From Lysinibacillus irui (lineage in GTDB: Bacteria > Bacillota > Bacilli > Bacillales_A > Planococcaceae): DNA of 64,000 nucleotides. The stretch covers positions 4,147,501 through 4,211,500 of the forward strand of contig NZ_CP113527.1 in assembly GCF_028877475.1 (NCBI RefSeq), read 5' to 3'. Both the position numbers and the translations under genes were made by a program. Shown here one piece after another: positions 48,451 through 57,526 of the stretch. Each line of letters opens with the position of its first letter. The first letter of the stretch is position 1. Below the pieces are notes generated by a model. It saw nothing but the letters and a program-made list of their open reading frames with translations, was not told the DNA's origin and made no database searches.

Positions 48451-48827
48451 CACTCATCCTCCGTATACAATAAAGTAAGCATTTCCTTTAACTCAACTAA
48501 GCTAATATCCATTTCCTTCGCATTTTGAATCGCCACTAATAACTTTTCCTCAATAGCCTTCATTTTTCTTTCCTTCATGATTTCTGTATTTTGTTCAGAG
48601 ATAAACGAACCTTTTCCAACAATAGAGTAAATAAAGCCGTTTTTTTCAAGCTCTTCATAAGCTCGTTTCGTTGTAATGACACTAATTTCTAAATCCTTTG
48701 CTAGCTGGCGCATGGAAGGTAATGGATGCCCCTCTTGTAATTCACCTGTTAAGATCGATTTTTTAATCTGCGCATATATTTGTTCATAAATAGGCTCTTT
48801 TGAACTGTTTGAAATAATAATTTGCAT
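48450..48827 (-). CDS. GntR-family regulator, YtrA-type
   Basis: This is a short GntR protein of 125 residues. The winged helix (EPIYEQIYAQIKKSILTGELQEGHPLPSMRQLAKDLEISVITTKRAYEELEKNGFIYSIVGKGSFI) is followed by a short helical dimerisation tail, as in YtrA. The ATG at 48827 is chosen because AGAGG lies 7-8 bases upstream. It heads an operon with the ABC ATPase and permease, and a perfect 12-bp palindrome upstream is its probable operator. Cell-wall-active antibiotics induce the related ytr operon. Confidence 0.92.
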   Translation of the reverse strand: MQIIISNSSKEPIYEQIYAQIKKSILTGELQEGHPLPSMRQLAKDLEISVITTKRAYEELEKNGFIYSIVGKGSFISEQNTEIMKERKMKAIEEKLLVAIQNAKEMDISLVELKEMLTLLYTEDE

Positions 48828-48846
48828 GCAATTACCTCTTCGTGAA

Positions 48847-48875
48847 ATATTGTATATATACTTTATATACAATAT
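48847..48875 (-). promoter_or_regulatory. Palindromic GntR operator
   Basis: A perfect 12-bp inverted repeat ATATTGTATATA / TATATACAATAT around 5 bases, 20 bases before the GntR ATG. It should overlap the promoter and mediate autorepression. Confidence 0.75.
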
Positions 48876-48994
48876 ATACACATTAAACCAGATTTGCAAC
48901 TATAATTTACTTTTATTTAGCAATTTTGTGTAACTATCCCCACTACGCGACCAAGACCCACAATAGGGATATAGTTACCGTGAAGAGAAAAAAT

Positions 48995-49028
48995 AGAGCA
49001 TATAGCCAAATTAATGACTATATGCTCT
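48995..49028 (-). terminator. Terminator after the transporter-suffix gene
   Basis: An 11-bp stem AGAGCATATAG / CTATATGCTCT followed on the minus strand by ATTTTTTCTC. It lies about 105 bases past the stop of the 49133-49408 gene. Confidence 0.75.
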
Positions 49029-49132
49029 CAGTTTTTAAAATATAAATTTTTAACGAATTGATCCAGCCATATATGAACAGTCGCTTCAGGAGATGTAATG
49101 AAGCGATACAAAAATTCAAACAAGTGCTTTGA

Positions 49133-49408
49133 TTATTGCTTCGATTTCGTGTCGTCTTTTTCTCGCCATTTTTTAGGGTTGAGGTAACTTTTAAATTTGT
49201 TAGCTACTTCCTTCCCAACAAGTAGAGCACCTAGCCAAAACATGATTTCAGCTACAATAATACTTCCTGGAATAAGCCCAGCCTTTACTTTTGTAGGTAT
49301 GGGTGTGAATGGTGTAATGATTGGGACTAACCATAGCGAAAGAGAAAAAATAATAACGCCTATACCAAGCTTATAGGTAAAGGATTTTTTGTTTTCAGTA
49401 GAGGGCAT
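49133..49408 (-). CDS. Transporter-suffix-domain small membrane protein
   Basis: This 91-residue protein has two TM helices: IGVIIFSLSLWLVPIITPF (about 16-34) and IIVAEIMFWLGALLVGK (about 50-66). A basic C-terminal tail follows. The pattern matches the transporter suffix domain found alone or after permeases. No transporter gene is adjacent on the same strand. The function is unknown. Confidence 0.72.
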   Translation of the reverse strand: MPSTENKKSFTYKLGIGVIIFSLSLWLVPIITPFTPIPTKVKAGLIPGSIIVAEIMFWLGALLVGKEVANKFKSYLNPKKWREKDDTKSKQ

Positions 49409-49446
49409 AACATGAATCTCCTCATTTAATTTAAAATAGTTCTATT

Positions 49447-50148
49447 TTACAAACTATAAATATAATAATATAGCTTGGAGAAATCCTTAGCTTTTAGGGC
49501 TTCTCTTTCAATAAAGAATTGCATTGTACCTGAATCTAATATCATGGCATAGGTCTTTTTATCATTACCTTCCATATCTAATTGAAACAGCAATTCGGCA
49601 TGGCTATTATGTTCATCAAAACTATTTTTATCCATGAACGCATAGCCCCCTATCTTTGTGCCACTACTATCCGTTTTATCAAAATACTTACCATACTCAG
49701 GATCCTCCATTGGTAATTCATAGTGAACTGAACGTGGATCAGTATAAGGTACTAACTCCTCCTGTAAAGTAGCTTTTAATGCATAAGGGCCACCAAAGAT
49801 GATCGGTTCACATAGCTCATACTCCTCTTCTTCTTCAGAAAAAGGCTCAATATCAACGGAGGTTTCAATTTCCTCATAGTACCTACAATAATAGCCATCC
49901 TCATAAAGACCATAATCCTCATCTGCCAATACAAAAAACTGCAAAAGACCATGCTGTGGGGAATTTTCTAGCTTAGGTAGCTGTGAAAAATTAAGCTGTG
50001 CCAAAAACATATAAGGTGTTCCACTCTCATGGATGGGGAATTCATCACCCGGCTTACAATAAGGTTGACCACCTAGTTTACTGTCCGTGTATGTAACCGG
50101 CTCTTCTACTGCTTGCAAGACAATCGCTTTTTTCAAAGAATGTTCCAT
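49447..50148 (-). CDS. YwqG-family (DUF1963) protein
   Basis: This 233-residue soluble protein has the DUF1963 fold: SKLGGQPYCKPGDEFPIHESGTPYMFLAQLNFSQLPKLENSPQHGLLQFFVLADEDYGLY ... SGTKIGGYAFMDKNSF ... LLFQLDMEGNDKKTYAMILDSGTMQFFIEREALKAKDFSKLYYYIYSL. B. subtilis YwqG is of unknown function and linked to the ywq toxin-immunity region. It may be part of a conflict system but stands here without one. It starts at ATG. Confidence 0.87.
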   Translation of the reverse strand: MEHSLKKAIVLQAVEEPVTYTDSKLGGQPYCKPGDEFPIHESGTPYMFLAQLNFSQLPKLENSPQHGLLQFFVLADEDYGLYEDGYYCRYYEEIETSVDIEPFSEEEEEYELCEPIIFGGPYALKATLQEELVPYTDPRSVHYELPMEDPEYGKYFDKTDSSGTKIGGYAFMDKNSFDEHNSHAELLFQLDMEGNDKKTYAMILDSGTMQFFIEREALKAKDFSKLYYYIYSL

Positions 50149-50257
50149 TTCAAATTTCCTTTCTTCCTCATACTAAGAGGTAAATCAAACTAATAATCGT
50201 GTGCAATTCTAATGTAACTTATTTAATTATACATGTGCGGTAACTCTATAAAAATAA

Positions 50258-50294
50258 AATCCCACTCATTTGAAGTATCCAAATAAGTGGGATT
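50258..50294 (-). terminator. Terminator of the second ECF operon
   Basis: A 15-bp stem (50258-50272 with 50280-50294) with one mismatch, followed on the minus strand by TTTTATTTTTAT, 11 bases after the stop. Confidence 0.85.
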
Positions 50295-50304
50295 GGTAAG
50301 CCTT

Positions 50305-51948
50305 TTATTTCAAAGATTGTAGTGGCACACGTAGCTCTGCATCTGGGTGGTTCGTAGTATATTTCCAAACATATATATCAAGATCTTTACCTTTGAAATT
50401 CTTATACTCATCTATATTCTTATTATTATTATCACCGAGAAATCCTACTGTGAGAGGCATCCCATAATTTCGATCTTTATGGTCTAGGTAATAAGTTTGA
50501 CTGACACCACCAAACGTTGGATCAGAGCTAAAGGATTCAACGTAAAGGTTATTGTCCTTCTTATAATACGTCCATGTAATTGGAAAATCCCCAATCGTAG
50601 ATGTTTTAATTTGAGGTTTCTCTGATATGTCAGTCAAACGAATCGGTTTATGATCGCCATCTTCTACATCCACTCGGTGTTTGGCTACTAAGGTTATAGA
50701 TTGTTTCGCCAACATCGACACATCAACCCCCGTCATTTCAAAGCGAAGTTCTACTTTATAGGGATCATTTTCTACATCCCATCTTCCTCCATCTAATAGT
50801 ACTCCTCCAATATCCAGTTGATAATCCATATAAGGTTGATGAGCATATCTCTCTTCACTTGTCAGAATTAATCGAACTTGTGTTGGTGTAACTTTCATTT
50901 CATGAATTTTTGTTCCACCAGGGACATTTTCTAAAGGAATATTTACCACTTTTCTAAATGATCCTTTTTTCAGTTGCTCTTTGGTCAGATTCATCTCAAT
51001 ACTCCAAGTATCCTCTGCAACACCTAAAGTATGTTCATACGCCAGTTGGAAATTTGACCCTTTGGTTTTTAAGCTATCTTTAGTAAAAATTTGTTGACTC
51101 AAGTATTCATCTGTTGCTCCAGGAGTACCAAAAACAGGTGTTTCCGCTTCTTGTATAGGTTGATTCTTATCATCTAAAGCCTTGATACGTACCCACTTGT
51201 TCTTCATTTTAGCGTCTGTAAACGTAACGGCTGATTGAAGGAGTATTTTCCCCTCTGGTTGTTCAAAAGCTTGTATAGTTACATTATCAATTCCATCCTT
51301 TTGAATAGTGAAAACCTGCGTATTAGTATCATTAGGATTATAGTTAATTGACTTCTCTTCATTACCAATCGAATGAATATTTTTCATCGAGAAATTAATA
51401 TTGGACTTCTGGTCATCAGCAACCCAGTCTGTCTCAAAATATCCTTGGAAGAGGCCGAGATCTTCATTCCAAAGATGTGCATAATTTCCTTTAATAAAAT
51501 CTCCGTTAGAGTCTGTAAGACCAATTTGATCAAAACTAACATCCTTTCCTTTCCAAGAGGCGTCAGGTTTTAAACTATACAAAAGGAAGGTTCTGTTTTC
51601 ATCAATAAACACCGTATGTACGGTTAGCATAAACCCACTCTTCGTAACAGATTGTTCAACTTTTTGGCCTAAGCCCTGTTCTAAAGCAGACTGAATTCCC
51701 TCTCTATACGAAAGTATGTTAGACCAGTCATAATTCAATGCTGCATAGACAGGGGTAGCCATTAGAGCCACAGCTAGGCCCGCTATTAAAGCAAATTTCT
51801 TCCTTCTACGAGGTCGAAGTTCGATTGGTTCTTCTAAAGTCTTTAACTCATCTTTCTGGATACTGCTCCACATTTGATCAAAATCAGGATACTGTACATT
51901 ATTGGTTGTCTTCATCTTGCTTTTAAGCTTCTTCTCAATGCGTTCCAA
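50305..51948 (-). CDS. DUF4179 anti-sigma-like membrane protein
   Basis: This 547-residue protein has a cytosolic N-terminus (about 1-50), a basic RPRRRKKF stretch, one TM helix (about 52-71) and a large extracytoplasmic part beginning with a DUF4179 domain (LNYDWSNILSYREGIQSALEQGLGQKVEQSVTKSGFMLTVHTVFIDENRTFLLYSL). DUF4179 proteins act as ECF anti-sigma factors with an outer sensor. It starts 14 bases inside the sigma gene, TTG with AAGGGAGAG. The signal is unknown. Confidence 0.88.
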   Translation of the reverse strand: MERIEKKLKSKMKTTNNVQYPDFDQMWSSIQKDELKTLEEPIELRPRRRKKFALIAGLAVALMATPVYAALNYDWSNILSYREGIQSALEQGLGQKVEQSVTKSGFMLTVHTVFIDENRTFLLYSLKPDASWKGKDVSFDQIGLTDSNGDFIKGNYAHLWNEDLGLFQGYFETDWVADDQKSNINFSMKNIHSIGNEEKSINYNPNDTNTQVFTIQKDGIDNVTIQAFEQPEGKILLQSAVTFTDAKMKNKWVRIKALDDKNQPIQEAETPVFGTPGATDEYLSQQIFTKDSLKTKGSNFQLAYEHTLGVAEDTWSIEMNLTKEQLKKGSFRKVVNIPLENVPGGTKIHEMKVTPTQVRLILTSEERYAHQPYMDYQLDIGGVLLDGGRWDVENDPYKVELRFEMTGVDVSMLAKQSITLVAKHRVDVEDGDHKPIRLTDISEKPQIKTSTIGDFPITWTYYKKDNNLYVESFSSDPTFGGVSQTYYLDHKDRNYGMPLTVGFLGDNNNKNIDEYKNFKGKDLDIYVWKYTTNHPDAELRVPLQSLK

Positions 51949-52468
51949 ATTGATTCTCTCCCTTCAACCAAAGGTTTTGATTTTGCTCCAGTTCTTTTCG
52001 CATGATTTTCAATGCTTTATGAAGCCTAGATTTTACTGTGCCTACTGGGATCTTTAATGTTTCTGCAATTTCTGCTAGCGATAATTCTCCGATATAGCGG
52101 AGAGTGATAACAGCCATCAGCTTTTCTGGTAGCTGCTTTAGAAGATCTTCCCACTCCTCCTCTGCTGCTTTTTCCAGTACAATGGTGTCGACAGATTTAA
52201 CTGATGCCGTAGTCTGTTCGTGGAGCAATTGAATCTGACTCTGTTTTTTCAGGTGAGATTGCTTTCTTTTTAGTAGATTTAAGCATTGATTCATTGCAAT
52301 ACGCATAATCCAAGCTCTTATGTGTTCAACGCTTTTCCAATCCTGACGAAAGACGATGACAAAGACATCATGGCAAAGATCTTCTGCATCTTGGGTGTTC
52401 CGTAGCATGTAATAACAAGTACGGTATACATCTTTGTTGTATGAATCGAATAATTCACGTTCAGTCAA
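51935..52468 (-). CDS. ECF RNA polymerase sigma factor
   Basis: This 177-residue sigma factor has region 2 (YNKDVYRTCYYMLRNTQDAEDLCHDVFVIVFRQDWKSVEHIRAWIMRIAMNQCLNLLKRKQ) and region 4 (QLPEKLMAVITLRYIGELSLAEIAETLKIPVGTVKSRLHKALKIMRKEL). The start is TTG behind AAAGGAG. A promoter TGAACC-N16-TGTTTA lies upstream, so it is probably autoregulated. It is paired with the DUF4179 protein. Confidence 0.95.
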   Translation of the reverse strand: MTERELFDSYNKDVYRTCYYMLRNTQDAEDLCHDVFVIVFRQDWKSVEHIRAWIMRIAMNQCLNLLKRKQSHLKKQSQIQLLHEQTTASVKSVDTIVLEKAAEEEWEDLLKQLPEKLMAVITLRYIGELSLAEIAETLKIPVGTVKSRLHKALKIMRKELEQNQNLWLKGENQFGTH

Positions 52469-52501
52469 TTTATGGCACTCCTTTCTGCTTGTTCTAACTT
52501 A

Positions 52502-52529
52502 TAAACAAATGACTATTAAGAAAGGTTCA
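52502..52529 (-). promoter_or_regulatory. Autoregulatory ECF promoter 2
   Basis: On the minus strand TGAACC (52524-52529), 16 bp, TGTTTA (52502-52507). Same geometry as the first ECF promoter, but a different -10, as expected for sigma factors of different specificity. Confidence 0.5.
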
Positions 52530-52595
52530 TTTTTTTAGATTTTTCTATGTAATTTAATTATAAAAAGCCACCATAACATGAAGCATGTTGAAAAT

Positions 52596-52646
52596 AAAAA
52601 AGCAGATGGCCATATAGAAATCCTGATAGGACATCTAAACCATCTG
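52596..52646 (-). terminator. Terminator of tlp
   Basis: Stem CAGATGG / CCATCTG (52603-52609 with 52640-52646), with an inner pairing, followed on the minus strand by a run of T. Confidence 0.65.
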
Positions 52647-52710
52647 ATCAATGATATCTTACCCTTATGGGAAGTCGATGTTTTATTTCTTTATTTCCAA
52701 CAATACAGTA

Positions 52711-52947
52711 CTACACTTCGCCATTTTTACGTGCTGCCATTTCATCTTTCATTTCATCTTTCAACGCTTCTATCGATTGTTTACGACGCTCATTTTTTTC
52801 TTTTACCATTTTACTTTGCATAGGATCTGCAAACTCCATACTAATTTCTGCTTCATGAAGTTTTTCTTCGGTATTTTTAATAATACCCTGAATTCGTTCA
52901 ACATTATTGGATCGATCATCTGGTTTTCGTTGTCTTGAATTAGCCAT
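52711..52947 (-). CDS. tlp: Small acid-soluble spore protein Tlp
   Basis: This 78-residue protein is Tlp, a minor SASP of the forespore. It shows KPDDRSNNVERIQGIIKNTEEKLHEAEISMEFADPMQSKMVKEKNERRKQSIEALKDEMKDE, the conserved pattern of the family. AGGAGG lies 6-7 bases before the ATG. I could not find a convincing sigma-G promoter, only a CATATAAT -10-like element at about 52997-53004. It shows that the organism forms endospores. Overlapping plus-strand frames in this region are shadows. Confidence 0.93.
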   Translation of the reverse strand: MANSRQRKPDDRSNNVERIQGIIKNTEEKLHEAEISMEFADPMQSKMVKEKNERRKQSIEALKDEMKDEMAARKNGEV

Positions 52948-53075
52948 GTTAACCTCCTAAAATTTTGACATAACATTATTCTGGGTTGTTTTTTTGATTA
53001 TATGAGTGCTAACTTTTACTAAGAGAAATTCTCTTTAACATGACTAATACTAGCTAAAATTAGAGTGGTCCTACT

Positions 53076-54287
53076 TCAGACAATCTCTTCTTTCAAACCC
53101 TCATATGCTGATTTTGAATGCATAAATACATATAAAATAAGCGAGATAAAAATAGCGACCGCACCAAATACGATACAAACCATTTGTAGCGAAAACCATT
53201 CGGCTAGCAATCCTAAAGCTAAAGTAAAACCAATTTGCAGTACATTTATTACCATTGTTGAAACACTGCCAAACCGCCCCATGATAGCTGTTGGAACACT
53301 TAATTGATAAAATGTACTATAGCCTGCATTACAAAATGACATACATATCCCTAAGGCAATAAAACTAATAATTGCTAATGTAACATTCGGTGATGAGTAA
53401 AATAATGTGTAGCAGATCATTGTCAGGAGCAGACCATAAACAATATATTGTCTTGTCGAAAACTTTTTAGCATATCGTGCAGCCATTGCTCCTCCAATAA
53501 TGGCACCAATTCCTGCAATACTGACAATTACACCATATAGACCATCTGAAGCTTGTAAGTTCTGTTTAATAAATGTAGCTTCTTGTGAGTCTAATGCAAA
53601 AGCAATCATTAAAGCACCTTGAAAATAGAGAAAAACTTTTGCAAAAGCGCCCTCTTTTTTTGTAAATGAATAGACAACACCATAATCCTCTTTTAGCATT
53701 TGCCAAGTAATGCGCTGTCGATGCATGTTCTGATGATCTTCTACTGCTGGAAGCTTAAAAATCGAGAAAGCACAGACAAAGAACGTCAAGGCGTTAAACC
53801 AAATCGCAACAGATACACTGGATATTGCAATAATAAACCCAGCCAATGCAGGTCCAATTAAAAACGAGCCAGAGCTAAACATTCCTAAAATTGCATTAAA
53901 GGATTGTTTATCTTCGTCTGGAATATATTTTGAAATATAATAGGTACTACTCGGTCCAAAAAAGCTACTTACTATATTAGATAAAAATAATACGCAATAA
54001 ATAAGCCAAATCGAGGATGTAAACGGTAACAATAAAATCAATATGCCACGAACAATATCACTATAAATCATCAATTTTTGTTTATTGGATCGATCAATAA
54101 TAGAACCTGCAAAAAAGCTCGTTATAATACGCGCAATTGGCCCCACAATAAAGATACTAGCCATAGCTGCTGGGGACTCTGTTAAGTGCCAAACTAATAA
54201 ATTAAGGGCAACTAAATTCACCCAATTTCCCAAATATGAGAAACCAAAGCCAAACAGAATGAGACGATACTTCCTAATGGTGCTCAT
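53076..54287 (-). CDS. MFS transporter (MFS_3, macrolide-efflux-like)
   Basis: This 12-TM permease of 403 residues begins STIRKYRLILFGFGFSYLGNWVNLVALNLLVWHLTESPAAMASIFIVGPIARIITSFFAGSIIDRSNKQKLMIYSD. That is the MFS_3/MefA-like subgroup with a motif-A variant DRSNKQKLM. The ATG at 54287 follows AAAGGAG by 5-6 bases; the ATG six codons earlier has no RBS. It is a single gene. Probable efflux pump of unknown substrate. Confidence 0.9.
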   Translation of the reverse strand: MSTIRKYRLILFGFGFSYLGNWVNLVALNLLVWHLTESPAAMASIFIVGPIARIITSFFAGSIIDRSNKQKLMIYSDIVRGILILLLPFTSSIWLIYCVLFLSNIVSSFFGPSSTYYISKYIPDEDKQSFNAILGMFSSGSFLIGPALAGFIIAISSVSVAIWFNALTFFVCAFSIFKLPAVEDHQNMHRQRITWQMLKEDYGVVYSFTKKEGAFAKVFLYFQGALMIAFALDSQEATFIKQNLQASDGLYGVIVSIAGIGAIIGGAMAARYAKKFSTRQYIVYGLLLTMICYTLFYSSPNVTLAIISFIALGICMSFCNAGYSTFYQLSVPTAIMGRFGSVSTMVINVLQIGFTLALGLLAEWFSLQMVCIVFGAVAIFISLILYVFMHSKSAYEGLKEEIV

Positions 54288-54387
54288 AAGTCTCCTTTCT
54301 ATCATCCAAGAATGAATTATTGGTCTTTTTTTACATAAAAGTATTCCTTTAGATAATCATATCTATCTATGAAATACAGTGCAACTA

Positions 54388-54432
54388 AAACAAGCAACCC
54401 TAGCTAAATGCATAGCTTTGGGTTGCTTGTTT
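54388..54432. terminator. Terminator of the hexuronate operon
   Basis: A 13-bp stem AAACAAGCAACCC / GGGTTGCTTGTTT with a nested AGCT/AGCT, overlapping the LacI stop. Transcription from the right ends here. Confidence 0.88.
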
Positions 54433-55429
54433 AGTTTGTTGAATCTCGCTGAATTAAAATCGGTTTAAAGCGATATAATTTTTGTTCATCAGCTAGTGGT
54501 TCTTTTTTGATTTTTGCTAGGAGCAACGAAGCCGCCTTCTGAGCCATTGGTAAAATGGGCTGCTTCAAGGTTGTAATGGAAGGTGTTAAAAAATTTGCAT
54601 ATGGTACATCATCAACAGCGATTACTTGTACATTATTTGGCACATGTAAGTTTCTTTTTTTAATATAAAGCATTAATTCCTGAAAAATACGATCATTTGC
54701 CGCAATAATTCCCTTTGGTGGTTGTTCCAATGTAAATAATTGATTGAATATCTCTGTCATCTCAGCTGGCTCACCATTTTTTATATAGCGCTCATCAATC
54801 AACAGATTCCTATTTCTGAGCGCTTGTCGAAATCCTTCTAAACGTTCTACACGAGGAGTAATCGGTAAGGCTAAAGAAGTAGTGATAATGGCTAATGGTT
54901 GTTTTTGGAACGTCTCTACCGCCATATCCATTGCAGAAAAATTATCAAGCAACACAGCAGGAATATCTACTCCCTCAATAAATCGGTCAATAAAAACGAT
55001 TGGCATTGCTTGTTGATGAAGTCTTATATAGAGATTTTTATTTTCTCCCGTTGGAAAAACGATTAAGCCATCCACCTGTTTTTCTAGTAAGGTTTCGATA
55101 TGCTTTTTCTCTTTTTTAGGGTTATCCGCCGAGTTACATACAATCATATGGAAGCCTTCTTTATCGAACTCTGCTTCCAATGCATTAATAATTTTTGTTG
55201 AAAAGTCATGGATTATATTCGCTACTATAATACCTATCGTAAAGGTGGATTTCTGTTTTAAGCTACGAGCCATTAAATTTGGACGATATTGCAAAGTTTC
55301 AATAGCTTCTTCAATTTTCTTACGGGTCTCTACACTCATATATTCATATCGCTTATTTAAAAATTGAGAGACGGTACTATTTGAAACATTTGCATATTGC
55401 GCAACATCGGCAATTGTTGTTTTTTTCAC
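54431..55429 (-). CDS. LacI-family regulator of the hexuronate operon (KdgR-like)
   Basis: This regulator of 332 residues has the LacI helix-turn-helix (TTIADVAQYANVSNSTVSQFLNKRYEYMSVETRKKIEEAIETLQYRPNLMARSLK) and a periplasmic-binding-like effector domain. The GTG at 55429 is chosen because AGGAG lies 9-10 bases upstream. It is the last gene of the hexuronate operon, and in Bacillus KdgR/ExuR-type repressors hold this place. The likely inducer is KDG or a hexuronate. Confidence 0.9.
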   Translation of the reverse strand: MKKTTIADVAQYANVSNSTVSQFLNKRYEYMSVETRKKIEEAIETLQYRPNLMARSLKQKSTFTIGIIVANIIHDFSTKIINALEAEFDKEGFHMIVCNSADNPKKEKKHIETLLEKQVDGLIVFPTGENKNLYIRLHQQAMPIVFIDRFIEGVDIPAVLLDNFSAMDMAVETFQKQPLAIITTSLALPITPRVERLEGFRQALRNRNLLIDERYIKNGEPAEMTEIFNQLFTLEQPPKGIIAANDRIFQELMLYIKKRNLHVPNNVQVIAVDDVPYANFLTPSITTLKQPILPMAQKAASLLLAKIKKEPLADEQKLYRFKPILIQRDSTN

Positions 55430-55504
55430 TAAAATCAATCTCCTACCTATAAATATGAAAACTCTCCTTGGTATTATGTAGCATAGCATACTTTACTAGT
55501 TAAA

Positions 55505-56503
55505 TTAACTATTCAAATAGTTATACACTTGTTCAGGTAAATCAATGCCCTTTTCCATTGTTTCCGCACTTCGTTTCTGTTCAATTTCGCCTGGTACCAG
55601 TACTTGATCAAAATTTGGTGCCGTTGGAGCATCATGTAATTCATTAATCATTTGTGAGATATTTGCTTTGAATTGATCAATATCTCCAAAAATATTTGGA
55701 TCTAATACATATAAATATTGTCCTAGATTACGCTTTTGTTCGTAATCACCATACATTTTTGAAATATGTGGACCAAAAGCTGCACTTGCTAAAATTCCGG
55801 AGAGAACATCTACTACAAGTGCCATACCATATCCTTTTGCCCCTGCAAACGGTGTTAAAGATTTTACTTGATGAGGATCTGTAGTTGGCGCCCCTTGTAC
55901 GTCAACTCCCCATGTATTAGGGATTGTCTCTCCTTTTTCACGTGCATATAAAATTTTCCCGAGGGCCACATTACTTGTTGCCATATCCAAAATGATTGGT
56001 TTATCGTCTGTTGGAAAACCGTAAGCTATCGGATTCGTGCCAAAATAAGGCTCTTTTCCTCCAAAAGGGACAACTGCTGAGTCGGTTTGAGAGCACATGA
56101 TAGCAATTAAATTTTCGCTCGTAGCCTGTTCAAGGAAATAGCCGAGTGCCCCACAATGGCTGCTTTCTTGAATAATCGTTGTACATGAGCCATGTTCCTT
56201 TGCTATTTTAATCGTTTCATCCATTGCTTCCTTACAAATAACATGTCCAAAACCATTATCCCCCTTAAATAGAAGGTGATTTGTGCCACGCTTTTCAACT
56301 GAAAAATTTGGGTTTTTCGTTATGCCCCCTGCCTTTAAACGTGTTATATAATGTTCCACACGCATAACGCCATGAGAACTGACACCACGTAAATCTGCAT
56401 AAATCAAAACATCTGCTACTTGCGCCGCAGTTTCAGCGTCAACACCATGAGCTGTGAATTTTTGAGCAACTAATTCTTTTAATGCTGATACAGAAATATT
56501 CAT
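55505..56503 (-). CDS. Ldh2/malate-lactate-family NAD(P)-dependent oxidoreductase (YjmC-like)
   Basis: This 332-residue enzyme belongs to the MDH2/LDH2 family (PF02615). It shows LIYADLRGVSSHGVMRVEHYITRLKAGGI, NGFGHVICKEAMDETI, SSHCGALGYFLEQA, GTNPIAYGFPTDDKPIILDMATS, and KGYGMALVVDVLSGILASAAFG. The same kind of gene (yjmC) lies in the B. subtilis exu operon. It may act on a 2-keto or hydroxy acid of hexuronate catabolism. GGGGAGG precedes the ATG. Confidence 0.9.
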   Translation of the reverse strand: MNISVSALKELVAQKFTAHGVDAETAAQVADVLIYADLRGVSSHGVMRVEHYITRLKAGGITKNPNFSVEKRGTNHLLFKGDNGFGHVICKEAMDETIKIAKEHGSCTTIIQESSHCGALGYFLEQATSENLIAIMCSQTDSAVVPFGGKEPYFGTNPIAYGFPTDDKPIILDMATSNVALGKILYAREKGETIPNTWGVDVQGAPTTDPHQVKSLTPFAGAKGYGMALVVDVLSGILASAAFGPHISKMYGDYEQKRNLGQYLYVLDPNIFGDIDQFKANISQMINELHDAPTAPNFDQVLVPGEIEQKRSAETMEKGIDLPEQVYNYLNS

Positions 56504-56518
56504 TGAAAGTCCTCCCCA

Positions 56519-57526
56519 TTATTTAAAATAAATTTGCGCTTTGTTCGTGTTATATTGTTTTGCCTCAAAGTAAGAAATCGCTTCGTCAAATGCAATATTT
56601 TTCGTAACATAGCCTTGCTTTATCGCTCCTGACTGCATATAGTTCATCACTGTCTCAAAATCTTCTAAAGTAGCATTTCTACTACTCTTTAACGTTAATT
56701 CCTTTGAATGAAATTCAGGATCATTAAATGTAATGGTCTTCTTCATTAAACCAATAAATACTAATGTGCCGCTATTTTCTACGTATTGGAATGAAGATTC
56801 CATTGATTGTTGATTACCTGTTGCATCAAAGACAACTGTAGGAAGTTCACCATTAAATTTTTCATGTAACTGCGCCATTATGTCATGGCTACCAACAATC
56901 ACACCATCCGCTTCCGACCATGCCTGTCCTTCTTTTAAACGTTCTTCGTTCAAATCCATTAATACTGTTTTTGCACCGCGTAACTTAGCAAAACGTGCTG
57001 CTCCTAATCCAATTGGCCCTGCACCGATAACAAGTACCGTATCATTTTCTGTTAGTTCCGAACGACGTACTGCATGGGCACCAATAGCTAATGGTTCCAC
57101 AATGGCTAATTGGTCACCTGATACAGCATTATCTGTAATGACAATACTGTCATCAACTACGATATATTCGCCCATACCACCATCCATATGTACACCTAAT
57201 ACTTTCAAAGATTTACAGCAGTTTGTTTGACCTCGACGACATGCAACACACTCTCCACAATGAATGTATGGAATAACTGTTGCACGATCTCCTACGTAGA
57301 TGTCCTTAACTGCTTCACCGACTTCCTCCACGATAGCAGCTAGTTCATGGCCTAACACTCGTGGATAACTAAAGAATGGCTGTTCACCTGCAAAAGCATG
57401 TGTATCTGTCCCACACACGCCAATATGTGTGATTTTTAATAGAACATCATGACTTTTTTTAATAATTGGCTTGTCTACCTCACGTTCCACCATTTGAAAT
57501 GGTTCATTAATGATCAATTGTCGCAT
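56519..57526 (-). CDS. Zinc-binding alcohol dehydrogenase (YjmD/LgoD-like), copy 1
   Basis: This 335-residue medium-chain dehydrogenase shows the catalytic zinc site GVCGTDTHAF (Cys) and GHE, a structural zinc site with four Cys (HCGECVACRRGQTNCC), and the NAD fold VLVIGAGPIGLGAARFAKLRG. It probably oxidises a sugar acid such as L-galactonate or a related hexonate. It overlaps uxaB by 13 bases. A second copy of this type lies at 62433-63464. Confidence 0.9.
   Translation of the reverse strand: MRQLIINEPFQMVEREVDKPIIKKSHDVLLKITHIGVCGTDTHAFAGEQPFFSYPRVLGHELAAIVEEVGEAVKDIYVGDRATVIPYIHCGECVACRRGQTNCCKSLKVLGVHMDGGMGEYIVVDDSIVITDNAVSGDQLAIVEPLAIGAHAVRRSELTENDTVLVIGAGPIGLGAARFAKLRGAKTVLMDLNEERLKEGQAWSEADGVIVGSHDIMAQLHEKFNGELPTVVFDATGNQQSMESSFQYVENSGTLVFIGLMKKTITFNDPEFHSKELTLKSSRNATLEDFETVMNYMQSGAIKQGYVTKNIAFDEAISYFEAKQYNTNKAQIYFK

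Noticed and set aside
52578-52938. Three plus-strand ORFs of 60-95 codons, rich in Phe and Cys
   Set aside because: They are antisense to tlp and its terminator, lack RBSs, and their composition is that of a complement shadow.
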